A DNA stretch of 64,000 nt, taken from NCBI GenBank assembly GCA_019915135.1, contig JAHLMK010000002.1, positions 2,542,001 to 2,606,000 on the forward strand, written 5' to 3'. This DNA comes from Strobilurus pachycystidiatus. Taxonomy: Eukaryota; Basidiomycota; Agaricomycetes; Agaricales; Physalacriaceae. Numbering within the stretch: the stretch's first letter is position 1; every line of letters starts with the position of its first letter. Shown piece by piece: positions 55,044 to 64,000 of this stretch. The notes beneath the pieces are model-generated. The model was not told where the DNA came from, searched no databases, and saw only the letters and a list, made by a program, of their open reading frames with translations. A program made the translations under genes and the position numbers.

Positions 55044-55197
55044 GTAGGGCAGCAACGTTTATCAAGGCTGGACCCATATATCACTGTTTGTCTATCTCAA
55101 GCTTGAGTGTCGTACAAGTAAATGAAAGGTAGAAGTGCCCCTCGGCGCACCTTGTCTGCCTGCTGCAAATTCTCGCACTCTGCGCGCCTCTCTCTGC
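55044..55197 (-). repeat. Repeated J-protein tail segment, copy 2
   Basis: Direct repeat of 53638-53772, with an extra 20 or so bases in the middle. On the minus strand it reads RERRAECENLQQADKVRRGA. A further block (TTCCGGCCGCC(A/G)GTTCTCAGCCT) next to it, at about 55202-55225, is also found at about 51521-51543. Confidence 0.75.
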
Positions 55198-55593
55198 CCA
55201 CTTCCGGCCGCCGGTTCTCAGCCTGAGGCCCACGCCCAGTCTCCGTGCTGCTGCCACTCGGTTGTCATGGCCTGTATGTTCCAGTGGGTGGTTGCTGGTG
55301 AGGGAGACTACTAAGTTAATGATACAAGAGTAGACGGGAGTCAAGATGAGGCTATGTGATGATAGGGGCTTTTGTCCGAATATAGTAGGTACCTTCCCAA
55401 TGGGTATATAGCAGGCTACGAGTTGGCTGAGGCCGCTTGGAAAAGACGAATAAATCAAATTCCTTAAAATTTGATCCATTCGTAATTTCGCAATTGAAGT
55501 TTTACTCGCTTATACCCTTGTCGAGGGGCGCATCAACTTCGGTCGGCGCACAGTAACTCGCTTGTGACTCTGCTGACATCCGTTTGCATGTAG

Positions 55594-56300
55594 ATCAAGT
55601 TGTGGCTTGCGGCAAGCGCCACTTGTGACGTTCTCATTGCTGTTATCCTGGTTTACCTGGTAAGATACCAATTTCCTCAATCACTCCCGACCCGTCACTT
55701 AGACTTGAAACCAAACAGCTCATTCGCACGCCGACCGCTTTCCAGAGGACTAAAGTTCTCGTGTCTAAACTGATCAGGTCGTCAATCGAGACTGGGGCAG
55801 TGACTGGTGCGCTTTTCCCAGCATCCGTCTTGGTCACGCTCTGAGAACAGCTTTCAGCTGTGTGTGCGCTCACCGTCCTGATATTATTCACGGCGGTCGG
55901 TGGATCTTACTATGCTTGCTTTGGCGCCCTGGTGGCAAAGTTGTACTCCAACGTAGCTCTCGCTGTCCTCAACAGCCGTATTCGAATCATGGGCGGTCGT
56001 GATGAATCCTCAATTGGGATCACAGAGGTACATGTTGACGGTGCCCAAGGCCTGTCGTCGCGACAGGATCCTGTGCCGACTGCTAGTGTTTTCATCAATG
56101 TAACGCGCACACGAGAGACACGAGCTGACGACGTCAACCACAGTGCAAATAAAACTGAAGGAGAGGGAGCTTGGGACGAGAACATGATCCCCATGCATGC
56201 TATACCAACATCAAACGTGAGTCTTCTCTTGCGTCAATTCCACTCTTTTCCCACTGACTTTATTCTTTGGAAGCCTTCTAAAGGGGAGTATGATATGTAA
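55594..56300 (+). pseudogene. DUF6534 membrane protein gene, 3' half
   Basis: Exons 55594-55659, 55719-55806 and 55858 onward. They read IKLWLAASATCDVLIAVILV, YLLIRTPTAFQRTKVLVSKL, IRSSIETGAVTAVCALTVLI and FGALVAKLYSNVALAVLNSR followed by IRIMGGRD, the conserved end of DUF6534 proteins. A Thr/Glu-rich tail continues to a stop at 56298, or splices at a GTGAGT near 56217. A short exon piece (VEGRINFGRR) may lie at about 55519-55550. It completes the 5' half at 49612. Confidence 0.7.
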
Positions 56301-57660
56301 ATGACTAGTCAGGTCAATTGTCTCCAGCCTGTTCCGGGTTCTAGGCTCCTTATTTCTTTCTTGTGTTGTGTGGCGGATATAGTGTAACATGAATGTTTTT
56401 TCCTTACTCAATCGCGATAGGACGACTCAAAGAATCAGATTGTCCGCGAGAATTGGCGCCAGAAATAGGGTCTGCCGAATCGCTGCGTCGTCAAATCCCT
56501 TCTTACGCTCATGGCATTGTGAACGTTTGTACAAGCCGACGATTCTTCTCTTATGGACCATACAATGAGAGAAATCGAGAACCTACGCGCTGATCAGTCA
56601 ATCATAACGGTTGTAGACGGAATGGTAAACGCACGTTGCACCGCTGGACCAAACACCTAAGCAGAAGCCAGAGAACTTTTGACGCTGCCCAAGTTCGGTC
56701 TGCCCATGGCCACGGATGTCGATGATGGCACGTCCCTCAGCGCGAAGAGAATACATGTTTCCCGGTCGTCTTCGGTCCCCCATCCGCCTACGTTCCGTTC
56801 AATGGCAGGATTGCCCGCACAGTTTCAAAATAGAGATCTGCTCGACTTGCTCGACTGGGCTGGCGTGGAAGATCTGGAGTGCCACGATGGCGTTGACTCT
56901 ACTGCTGACACTGGGTTAGACGAGAGATTGAGCATACAGGGGACACCGGCGCCCAGTGCAGACGCGCCTGAGCAAGACAACTGAGCGGAATTTGATGCGG
57001 AGCCGAGGTTGGCATCGAGAATGGCATCTGGAGCACAATGAGCAACGCTTCATCGGCAGTGGTGCTGGATAATACGATGAATGAGGCCGGTGACGGTGGA
57101 GAAATTGAGGACCTTGGCCTGACTGACGTCGACTATGGAGGTAATGCAATTGCGGTATTCGAGACCGGCCATGACGATATATCGTTTCCGGCCTAGCGAG
57201 TCGTTGACGCGCATGCCATCTCTCCCTGCTCACCTCCGCTTTTGCCACGGGAATCCATCCCACCAGAAGTCGGTGCGTCGGCATGGCACATGAATAGAGC
57301 GGCCGTTGGAGAGCATGCCTGCAGGTTTGAAGATGGGAGATGGTGGCACTGATCGGGTCGAGATGCCACCATCAGCGCGACTCACAAACTTGAGGGCATG
57401 TATATCCTGCCTGCCTGGGTTTGGGTCGTAGGTCTTTCTAACTCGAGCCACTATGTACCTCAAACAATGATCATGGGTTTTCGTACAGTCTTACTAGTCA
57501 GTTGACATTCTGATAATCGACGCGTCAATGTCATCGCGAAAAGTACGGTAAAGTTTCAAGAAGGACAATGAAGTATTGATTGCTACATCACAACCATGCA
57601 CAGCGACAACCTCGCGCTTTGCAAAGGTCCAAAAAGAGGCTCGCAGAACCACTCCCACTT
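56301..57660. other. Gene fragments, no assignable gene
   Basis: Open plus-strand stretches look protein-like (FGLPMATDVDDGTSLSAKR and FQNRDLLDLLDWAGVEDLEC at 56679-56984; EDLGLTDVDYGGNAIAVFET near 57105-57165) but have no recognisable domain. Acidic residues dominate. They may be exons of one unknown gene or relics. Confidence 0.3.
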
Positions 57661-59325
57661 CTACGCAGGAATCTTCTCGACTTTGATCACATCCCTTATG
57701 CGATCCCAATCGTCACTTCCGAGCAAGTCCGATAACGCATGAGAAATGCGTAGCTTCTCCATTTGAACGCATTCGGTCGGCCTGTCGCCGCCAGCACAAC
57801 GCCACGTCAACATTTCGATAAGCGATTCGACGTCCCAAGCCTGGAGTGATTGTTCAACCTCCTGGAGGGCAAGATCACGAAGGGAGGGAAGAAGGAGGTC
57901 TCCGTTGCCGTCTGCGATGGTCATCTGCTGGAAAACCTTGGTGAGCCAGTTTGGATCCAAGGCCGCGTGCAATGTTTCAACCCTCTCCGCGAGTCGAAGA
58001 CACGCGTGAAGAAGCTTGACGGCTTCCTCCCCGTCAAAATAGCTCCGCAAGCCCGGAATGCGAAGATCCAGAGATTGAAGACGCCCAAGCACGCACCGCG
58101 AAGTGGGAAAATGTATCGAGGGGTAGAAATAGAGTTCCATGTCCCACTTGAGATGCGACAAGACTGGCATATCTAGACAATCGAAGATAGGGTTGCCATC
58201 ACCGAAGTGTTCTACCTGACAAACAGTCAACGAGGTGAGGGATGGTAGCAGTATTTTCCCGCTCTCGTTCGCGTGGGGAGCTCGGGCGTCGAAGCAAAGA
58301 TCGACGACCAGCGTGGTCAGGTGCGTCAGCCTACGCAGAACCTCCAAATCTACGTAGGACTGCGGGTGGCAAGTGTAGGTGGTCAACTGGTGCCAAGGAA
58401 GAGATAGAAGACGGCAAGGGAAGTCCCTGAAGCGGACGTTGAGCTCGCTGAGACACGGCGCGGACATGAAGGTTTGAACCAGCGGTCCGTGATACTCGTC
58501 GGGATTGATAAACTCGTCTCCGTCAATGTCAAGAACCCTCAGATTCTCAAATCTGTTGCCGCTCATGAAGTCGACTACCGACAGAGGCATGGAGACAGAA
58601 AGGAATTTCCAGCGAGGTATGCTGATCTCGAGTAATGCCATCGCGGCGGCATCCTCTTCAGAGAGGAAATTGAGAAAGACCGAGAGGTCGTGATTATCGG
58701 ATCTTTTCAGATATAGCCCAAGCCGGTATAGCATTCTGCGTTGCGGGATCCGTTGATAGACAGGGAAACGCAGATAGAGGAATGACCACAATTCCGGGAA
58801 CGAAAGCGCGACCGCTCTCCACTGCTTGCAGACCTGTGAGATGGCCCACGGTGCATCGTTGGAATTCAAAGAATCCAAACTATATCTCAGAGCTGTTTCG
58901 GTATCGTCCTCTGGTCCTGACACCGGTATCACAGCCCATAGAAAGATTTCGCGTAAAATCTCTTTGGGAAGATAGCGCAATGGATGGAGGATTTTTGTGG
59001 CGGCCAGGAATCGAGTTTTGATGTGTTGCCGCGTCGTTTTGACCGCGTCAATGGCTGCCTGCATCGCGGCGAGCTGCCCATCGATTTCTTCAAGAGCGGC
59101 AGAGGCATACTGAGCTGCACGCTGCAGACAGATTACCTCCTCTGGGTTCGCAGCCTCATTGCTGTTCAACAGGGCGTCCACACGAGCGCCCGATAGGTAC
59201 TCGTCCAAGTTTGAATCTGTAAATTTCGTCTTGCTGCTGCAGAACAAGCAAAAACTGGAGATGAAATCCATGGGTGAGAGGATTGGAATAAAAGCAATGA
59301 CTGCAGAGACATACGCGCCATTCAT
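57661..59325 (-). CDS. F-box-like protein, module 3 (copy of module 1)
   Basis: Exon 1 59325-59315 (11 nt), intron 59314-59237, exon 2 59236-57661, giving 528 residues. The ORF continues upstream to 59493, but comparison with 9863 shows that segment is leader plus intron read through. Same order as the module 1 protein: NSNEAANPEEVICLQRAAQY, IDGQLAAMQAAIDAVKTTRQ, LRYLPKEILREIFLWAVIPV, QVCKQWRAVALSFPELWSFL, then a Leu-rich C-terminus. It lacks the 27-nt duplication found in module 1. It has diverged clearly in the coding region, unlike the neighbouring coiled-coil gene. Probable SCF substrate receptor; target unknown. Confidence 0.8.
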   Translation of the reverse strand: MNGAYVSAVIAFIPILSPMDFISSFCLFCSSKTKFTDSNLDEYLSGARVDALLNSNEAANPEEVICLQRAAQYASAALEEIDGQLAAMQAAIDAVKTTRQHIKTRFLAATKILHPLRYLPKEILREIFLWAVIPVSGPEDDTETALRYSLDSLNSNDAPWAISQVCKQWRAVALSFPELWSFLYLRFPVYQRIPQRRMLYRLGLYLKRSDNHDLSVFLNFLSEEDAAAMALLEISIPRWKFLSVSMPLSVVDFMSGNRFENLRVLDIDGDEFINPDEYHGPLVQTFMSAPCLSELNVRFRDFPCRLLSLPWHQLTTYTCHPQSYVDLEVLRRLTHLTTLVVDLCFDARAPHANESGKILLPSLTSLTVCQVEHFGDGNPIFDCLDMPVLSHLKWDMELYFYPSIHFPTSRCVLGRLQSLDLRIPGLRSYFDGEEAVKLLHACLRLAERVETLHAALDPNWLTKVFQQMTIADGNGDLLLPSLRDLALQEVEQSLQAWDVESLIEMLTWRCAGGDRPTECVQMEKLRISHALSDLLGSDDWDRIRDVIKVEKIPA

Positions 59326-59741
59326 CCTGTAGTTTGGACGATGTTGTAACTTTATGGTGGAAGTCAAAAGAAAACGAGGTTCGGGATCAATACCCGCCTT
59401 TTCCGCCTTTTCCGCGAGGGCTGCTGTCGGCACTTGCCGACCACTGTTCTGTTCCGCTTCCATCTCCAATTTTCTGCTCATCGTCGTCCACAACGCCGAG
59501 ACCTACAAAACGATGCGCATCCTATTCCACGCTGCAGCTTATGACCGCCTCATGCCAGTCACGAGGAGCGCTGTGACCACCATTATTTGACACCGACAAC
59601 GCCAATCTAGGCGAACAATGGTCGGTGGCCTGGCGGTGGCTTTTTGTTTTAGACCGGGAGCTCAAAAGGGTTGACACCCCACTTTTGCTTTCTGCTCCCA
59701 CCACCATCATCCTATCTGCCCACCCTCGATCTTGCTCTGCC
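59326..59741. promoter_or_regulatory. Shared bidirectional promoter region, module 3
   Basis: Between the divergent start codons of the F-box-like gene (59325, minus) and the coiled-coil gene (59742, plus). It aligns with 9466-9862. The block at 59477-59494 is also present upstream of coiled-coil gene 2. Confidence 0.5.
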
Positions 59742-60924
59742 ATGCCTGCTAGACGCACAACCACCACGAACAGGCGTACTTGCCCGTCTCTGTACAATGT
59801 CGTAGCCAATTTGTTTGGATCTGGCACGGTGAGGCTCATATGATTACTGTATAATCACAATCTCACCCAACCAAGACGCGCGCGTCGGTTCGCCGTTCCT
59901 CCGGGTCGACTACCCACAGGTCGAACCACCGTTCATCGGCATCCGCGTCAACTGTCGCCCAACAAGCTCCAGCATCCTCAAGCGCGTTTTCTCCCTCAGT
60001 CGCGCAAGCCACTCCCCCCGTTTATCGAGTGGAGCCCCAGTCCATAAACGAGTGCTCCAATTGTCATGCTTTGGAGGAGCGGGTCGCAGAGCTAGAGAAA
60101 CTCGTCGAGTCTCTCGAATACTGCCTTTTAACGGCGAAGCACACCATAAACAAGGAGCAATGGTATCGAGCACGCGCCGAAAGAGCTGTGTTGACAGGTC
60201 CAAAAGAGGTTGAGGCACTTCGTGTAACGCTCAAGTCGGCGTTCAAAGACTACTCGCAACTTGGTGCAAGCATTGGGCGTGGTACGAAACGTGCAGCTGA
60301 TGATGAGCAGCCAGAAAGAACCGACAATAAACGAGTAAAGGTATGTCATTTTTCGTCTTCGGATCTTCCACTTCATCCTCATCCTCTCGTGTCTAGATTA
60401 CTCCACCATTGGTGTCCAAATTCCAGGAAGCCGTCGGCAATTACGAAGCGAAGAAAGCTCTTCACAACTCGACAGTCGCTCAACGCTACAGTCAGGCTAT
60501 CGACTCTCCCCAACAACAACTCGGCATCTCATCGTCGACGATCGCGCAGCCGGAAACCTCTCTGCCACCCGTATCCGCTCAAGGTCTTTCTGCGGCTCAG
60601 GCCACCGAACAAGACATTTCGCAGAATGTGATGCCCACGGAGCTCTCTCCTTCAGCGTTCTCCTCATCGTCACGGTCTGCCGCGGCGACCTTCTCTTCGG
60701 TGCCCGAGAACTCTGCCGCCGTCTCCACCCTGTTCTCCTCTGCCAGTGCACTCAAACTCAACCCTTTTGATTTGGGTGGCATCACACTACGCTCACACCA
60801 TGTGGTGACCTCACCAGACTCACCAAACTCATACCCGGGCCATGAGGTGCCAATGCGCTGCTGGTCTAATGGGGCTCCTTACTGGGCGCAGCCTGGGTAT
60901 GATGGGCCTGAAGATCCATATTGA
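59742..60924 (+). CDS. Coiled-coil nuclear-type protein, member 3 of a three-gene family
   Basis: Exons 59742-59828, 59876-60340 and 60397-60924 give 359 residues with exactly the same exon lengths as member 1. Exon 1 reads MPARRTTTTNRR ... CPSLYNVVANLFG. From ERVAELEKLVESLEYCLL to the end, the protein differs from member 1 at only about two positions (Thr for Lys in HNSTVAQ; Ser for Pro in PPVSAQ). The 56-bp intron 2 is identical. Upstream of that point the two differ often (TPPVYRVEPQSINECSN). It carries the same bipartite basic cluster and Ser/Ala-rich tail. Function unknown; nuclear location inferred. Confidence 0.78.
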
Positions 60925-61265
60925 AGACTCAACTCCTTCGCCTCCCCGCACTTCACTTCACTATTCCCGTTTTCCTTTCACTTCTCGACTCTACTCTCTA
61001 CTTCCAATTCAAACTCTCAATAGCCGACATTCTCATACATTCCCTTCCCTGCCCAGTGGGCTCTCTACCTCGCCTTCCTGCTCTTTGTCAGCCCACGCAT
61101 TCCACCTTACCATCGATCTCCTTTCCGGTTTCACCAGGTTGAACCTTCGAAATCCGACTCCCAAACCCCAGTACATAGCGACAGGACTCTGAGCGCAGAT
61201 AGCACGACGCGGCACGGAGCGTCTTACGATGACTACCACCATGTGCCGGCCAGTCGCACTGCCTC

Positions 61266-61353
61266 AAGTCCCATGGCCCAAGATTAAAGTTAGACGAAAG
61301 CGCCCTCGCCACCCGGCGGGGGTTGTTTCCTACTTGTCGATTTGCCGTCGTTC
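61266..61353 (+). repeat. Hairpin-forming element, module 3 copy 1
   Basis: Intact stem with loop ACCC; flanks AAGATTAAAGTTAGACGAAAG and TTGTTTCCTACTTGTCGATT. Confidence 0.8.
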
Positions 61354-61449
61354 CGCCTCTCTCCGACTTCACACCACCCCTACGACAGGAACAGGATGCA
61401 GCGGCACGGAGCGTCTTACGACGACTACCAACATGTGCTTTGGCTGCTC

Positions 61450-61537
61450 GGTTCCCGTGGCTTACGATTAAAGATAGATGAAAGCGCCCTGGCTAAGCGG
61501 CGGGGGTTGTTTCCTACTTGTTGATTTGCCGTCATTG
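61450..61537 (+). repeat. Hairpin-forming element, module 3 copy 2
   Basis: 184 bp after copy 1. The left arm is mutated (CCCTGGCTAAGC), so the stem is partly disrupted; the TTGTTTCCTACTTGTTGATT part is retained. Confidence 0.75.
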
Positions 61538-61944
61538 GGGTGTGGTGGGTGGCTGGGTGTCGTCGGATTGGTATATTGACGTCGTAGGCATTGGGAGGCT
61601 TGGGGATGACTACAGGTATGAATGTCCTTGAAATGGTAAATAGCCGGAGTGGCATCCGGGAGGCTTGGGAATGGACTACACACACGCTTGGGAACATTGT
61701 TTCATCTTGTTGACTGTTTAGATTGTATCTTGGACTAAATTTCTGCTCTTGTATATGTATTTATACCTGATGACTCGTGTCTTCTGCTTTCTCCCTGTAT
61801 ATCTGTAATCATCGATGCATCTGGCATAGTCATGTTTACCATTGAGGAATGACCTTGATTACGCGGACGACTTGGTAGTGATCACATACTCTAGTATGCC
61901 GCGCACAACGTCCAGACCATGATGATTGGGTACAGACTCACTGT

Positions 61945-62105
61945 AGCGACCCATGATGTTACCCGCCCCGCCACTGGCCCAAAGTTCAGGTCTGTATGTC
62001 AAAACGGAACGAGATCGGGTTGGAGGACACCGCCAATGAGGTCGTGTAACGTCCCGGTGGCGGGCTTCAACGACCCCGAACCGACTGACCTCATCACTTA
62101 TTCCG
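61945..62105 (+). pseudogene. Broken copy of the RBR ligase last intron and last exon
   Basis: CCGCCACTGGCCCAAAGTTCAG at its start matches the end of the ligase intron at 12041-12089. The sequence after it matches the last exon (KRNE, GLEDTAN, then NVPVAGFNDPEPTDLI), but about 20 bases coding for GFLEGRWKW are lost. Because the intron is included, it was copied at DNA level, not from mRNA. It lies just beyond module 3 and on the opposite strand from the source gene. Confidence 0.75.
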
Positions 62106-62190
62106 TTGTAAGCATGAACACCGGAGCAGTTGACATAGTTGTACAGAGTGAAATAAATCGATAATAAAGAAAGTCTAATGTGACATAGCT

Positions 62191-63920
62191 CTATGAAATG
62201 TATCCCTTGAACGGCTCCGTCTTGCTAACACATCGCGGCGTTGGCCGCTTCCACTCGCCATTTGGACTTCTAGGCCAGTAAAACAACGGCCAGGTCGGAA
62301 GGTAACAGACATCCTTGTGAAGGGATGAGGTCAATGCAAATTGGCATCGCCACAGGAGTGAAAGACACACCTCAAAACCACAGGCAGGACGACACTTCAC
62401 CCAGATGCTCCAGTCCAGCCACGCCATCAACCCCTCGATATCGAATTTCCATTTCTCGAGCAATGAAGAGTGCATATCAATTGGGACTGGGACAGGGATC
62501 GGGGGAGGTACGAGCTCGTCCACGCCAGCCAACACTCCCTGCGCCCACATGCGGGTCATCACCCTACAGATCTCCTTCGTCGTCCCTTTGACCGCAGACA
62601 AGATGACCCTTTCCGAGGCCGTCATCCTTTGCATAGTGTCGGGCTCCAAGACATACTTGATGTGGCTAATACTGCACCACTCGAATATCGGCTCCGCCCA
62701 CGAGATATCATCCGCGACCATGGGCAGACCGTGCAAGAGATACGGCTGCAGCGCGAACCGAAGCTGGTTCTGCACGCGTTCCGCTGTGTCCTCCTTTGTT
62801 GTGTTCAATAGATATTGCATCATCTCCAAACGGTCCGCGAAGCGGTTCGTAATGACATGGAGCAGAGCTGCCCATTCCACGCCCGATGTCGTTGCAGAAG
62901 GAGCCTTGAGCGTTGCTTCCAGACGCTTCGTGATAGCTGCAGTATCATGCTCGCTGATATTGACCAGACGATGGAAGTAGCGCTCCACTCCGAAGCGATG
63001 CTCTACCAGGCTGGGTACGAGAGAGGTGTCGTAGAAGGATACCATGCCCGTGAGGTCGAGCTTGATTCGCGTATCGCCAGGAAAGCGGTTGTGCCACGAT
63101 CCAGATAGTATGACTTCGTTCCAGCCAACTCGAGTTATCGGGCCCAGTTCAGAGTGAAATTGAGAAGGGGGAGTCTGGTGGTGGGGTGCAAACATGTCCA
63201 CACCAGTAGATATGATGTTGTGGAAGGAAACGACTTCGACACCGGCGGTGAAGTCGCAGAGCATTACCTCACTGTAGCATGCTTCAGTACATCTAGAAGA
63301 GAGGATGATTTACGAACGCACAAATCCATCTCCATCCTGACGAACCCGTCTAGGCCGAACTGTTTGCCCCATTCACACAGGCCTCTTAGACGCCTATTAT
63401 CCTTCAACCACCATTCGGGTACGACCTTCCCCCAGGCCAGAATATCCTGGCTATCCATCGTCCCAGTTTTCATATTCCCGGCACTGGTGCCGTCGAAATA
63501 CAGCAGCTTCAATGGTCGAACCGCGACGAGCGTCAGCATCCAGCACCCCGTGTCCTTTGCTGCAGCTCTACAGAAGAGGTACGAGTGCTCCGGATCAGAG
63601 GCGGTCCACTGCGGCTCGGTCGGGATGCGCGAATCGCGGCGCCCATGGTAGAGAAGTGTGCCCGCTGGAACAGTTGCCGGTACAATTGTATGGCCTAGTA
63701 GTGGACTTTTAGCACTCACATCACGGTCTCTCTGGAAATACACACCATTACGGAACCGTGTATTCGTCCAGTGCTGCAACAGCGATGCGAGAGTGTCGAA
63801 TACCAGATGGTCCGTCGCGTTGATGCTGGGCCGCGCATCCAAGTCCCACAGCGGCGCCTCGAACGCCACCTGCAGTGCCCCAGCAAGCCCCAGCCATAGG
63901 AAGGGCGGTATCCACCTCAT
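62191..63920 (-). CDS. Secreted protein of unknown function (basidiomycete family)
   Basis: Exons 63920-63322, 63271-62371 and 62313-62191 give 540 residues. Residues 1-18 are a signal peptide (MRWIPPFLWLGLAGALQV). Conserved-looking blocks: PAGTLLYHGRRDSRIPTEPQ, ASDPEHSYLFCRAAAKDTGC, KLLYFDGTSAGNMKTGTMDS, LCEWGKQFGLDGFVRMEMDF, LGPITRVGWNEVILSGSWHN and YPGDTRIKLDL-type repeats. The LYHG motif recalls ADP-ribosyltransferase-like folds but no full signature is present. The splice at 63321/63272 gives EMDFEVMLCDFTAGVEVVSF. The protein ends with TEPFKGYIS. Intact; extracellular or vacuolar location inferred. Confidence 0.8.
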
Positions 63921-64000
63921 GGGTCGAGATTGACTCAGTCATGCCAGTCTATCATATTTATCGTGTGGTGCAGTGATGGGTATCAGTGAGGGACCAGGGA

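Larger units (their letters stand above)
50227..55520. mobile_element. About 5.3-kb insertion splitting the DUF6534 gene
   Basis: Defined by what it interrupts: the two halves of one DUF6534 gene lie on the same strand on either side. It contains an unassigned ORF (50581-51258), a J-protein pseudogene on the minus strand and copies of a repeated tail segment. No LTRs, terminal inverted repeats or target duplication were found by eye, and the limits are approximate. It could be a transposon remnant, a capture of unlinked DNA, or nested insertions. Confidence 0.45.

Noticed and set aside
50227..55520. LTRs or terminal inverted repeats at the ends of the insertion
   Set aside because: Short matches such as ACTCGC near both ends and the AAATCAAATTC palindrome near 55450 are too short or not at both borders.
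59326..59493. Upstream extension of the module 3 F-box ORF (610 codons in total)
   Set aside because: Comparison with module 1 shows an 11-nt exon and intron there. The extension reads leader and intron sequence and overlaps the shared promoter.
1..64000. CRISPR arrays, rRNA, bacterial-type operons
   Set aside because: None seen; the repeats present are pairs or LTRs, and the gene structure is clearly fungal.

Overview
The window comes from a basidiomycete fungus, most likely an Agaricomycete. Genes are split by many short GT-AG introns of about 45-80 bp. The gene content fits: a CYP63-like P450, DUF6593 and DUF6534 proteins, several F-box-like genes, a fungal PC-esterase, a Fic protein of the basidiomycete type, and an Agaricomycete-type Ty1/copia element. 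No rRNA, tRNA or CRISPR locus was found. Family names come from motif recognition by eye. No database search was possible.

Layout. 1-6 kb: the 3' part of a C2H2 zinc-finger gene, a 2.1-kb stretch bounded by inverted repeats and rich in CTAGG motifs, and a membrane-anchored PC-esterase gene (minus). 7.4-11.6 kb: module 1, a nuclear coiled-coil gene (minus) divergent from an F-box-like gene (plus). 11.9-21.6 kb: a conserved block with an ariadne-type RBR ubiquitin ligase, an MFS transporter divergent from a Gfo/Idh/MocA oxidoreductase, and COG3. 23.6-25.7 kb: a small cysteine-free secreted protein and a FAR-17a/AIG1-like membrane hydrolase. 26.3-30.3 kb: module 2, an unrelated F-box-like gene followed by a second member of the coiled-coil family. 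31.7-32.4 kb: a DUF6593 protein. 34-43.7 kb: F-box remnants on both sides of a Fic gene that is cut in two by a 6-kb copia element with apparently identical LTRs. 43.9-46.4 kb: a CYP63-like P450. 46.9-48.4 kb: a poorly resolved gene. 49.6-56.3 kb: a DUF6534 membrane protein gene split by about 5.3 kb of foreign, pseudogene-rich DNA with a J-protein remnant. 57.6-61.8 kb: module 3, an inverted near-copy of module 1. 61.96-62.1 kb: a broken copy of the last exon of the RBR ligase gene. 62.2-63.9 kb: a secreted protein of unknown function.

The most unusual feature is the set of three modules. Each carries a gene built on the same plan: a first exon of exactly 29 codons beginning Met-Pro, a second exon with a coiled coil, a bipartite nuclear localisation-like cluster, and a Ser/Ala/Pro-rich tail. 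Each has, downstream of its stop codon, two copies of a conserved roughly 88-bp element that can form a GC-rich hairpin. Modules 1 and 3 form a 4-kb inverted duplication 46 kb apart. A tract of about 1.05 kb inside it, intron included, is almost identical between the copies while the flanks have diverged, which points to recent gene conversion.
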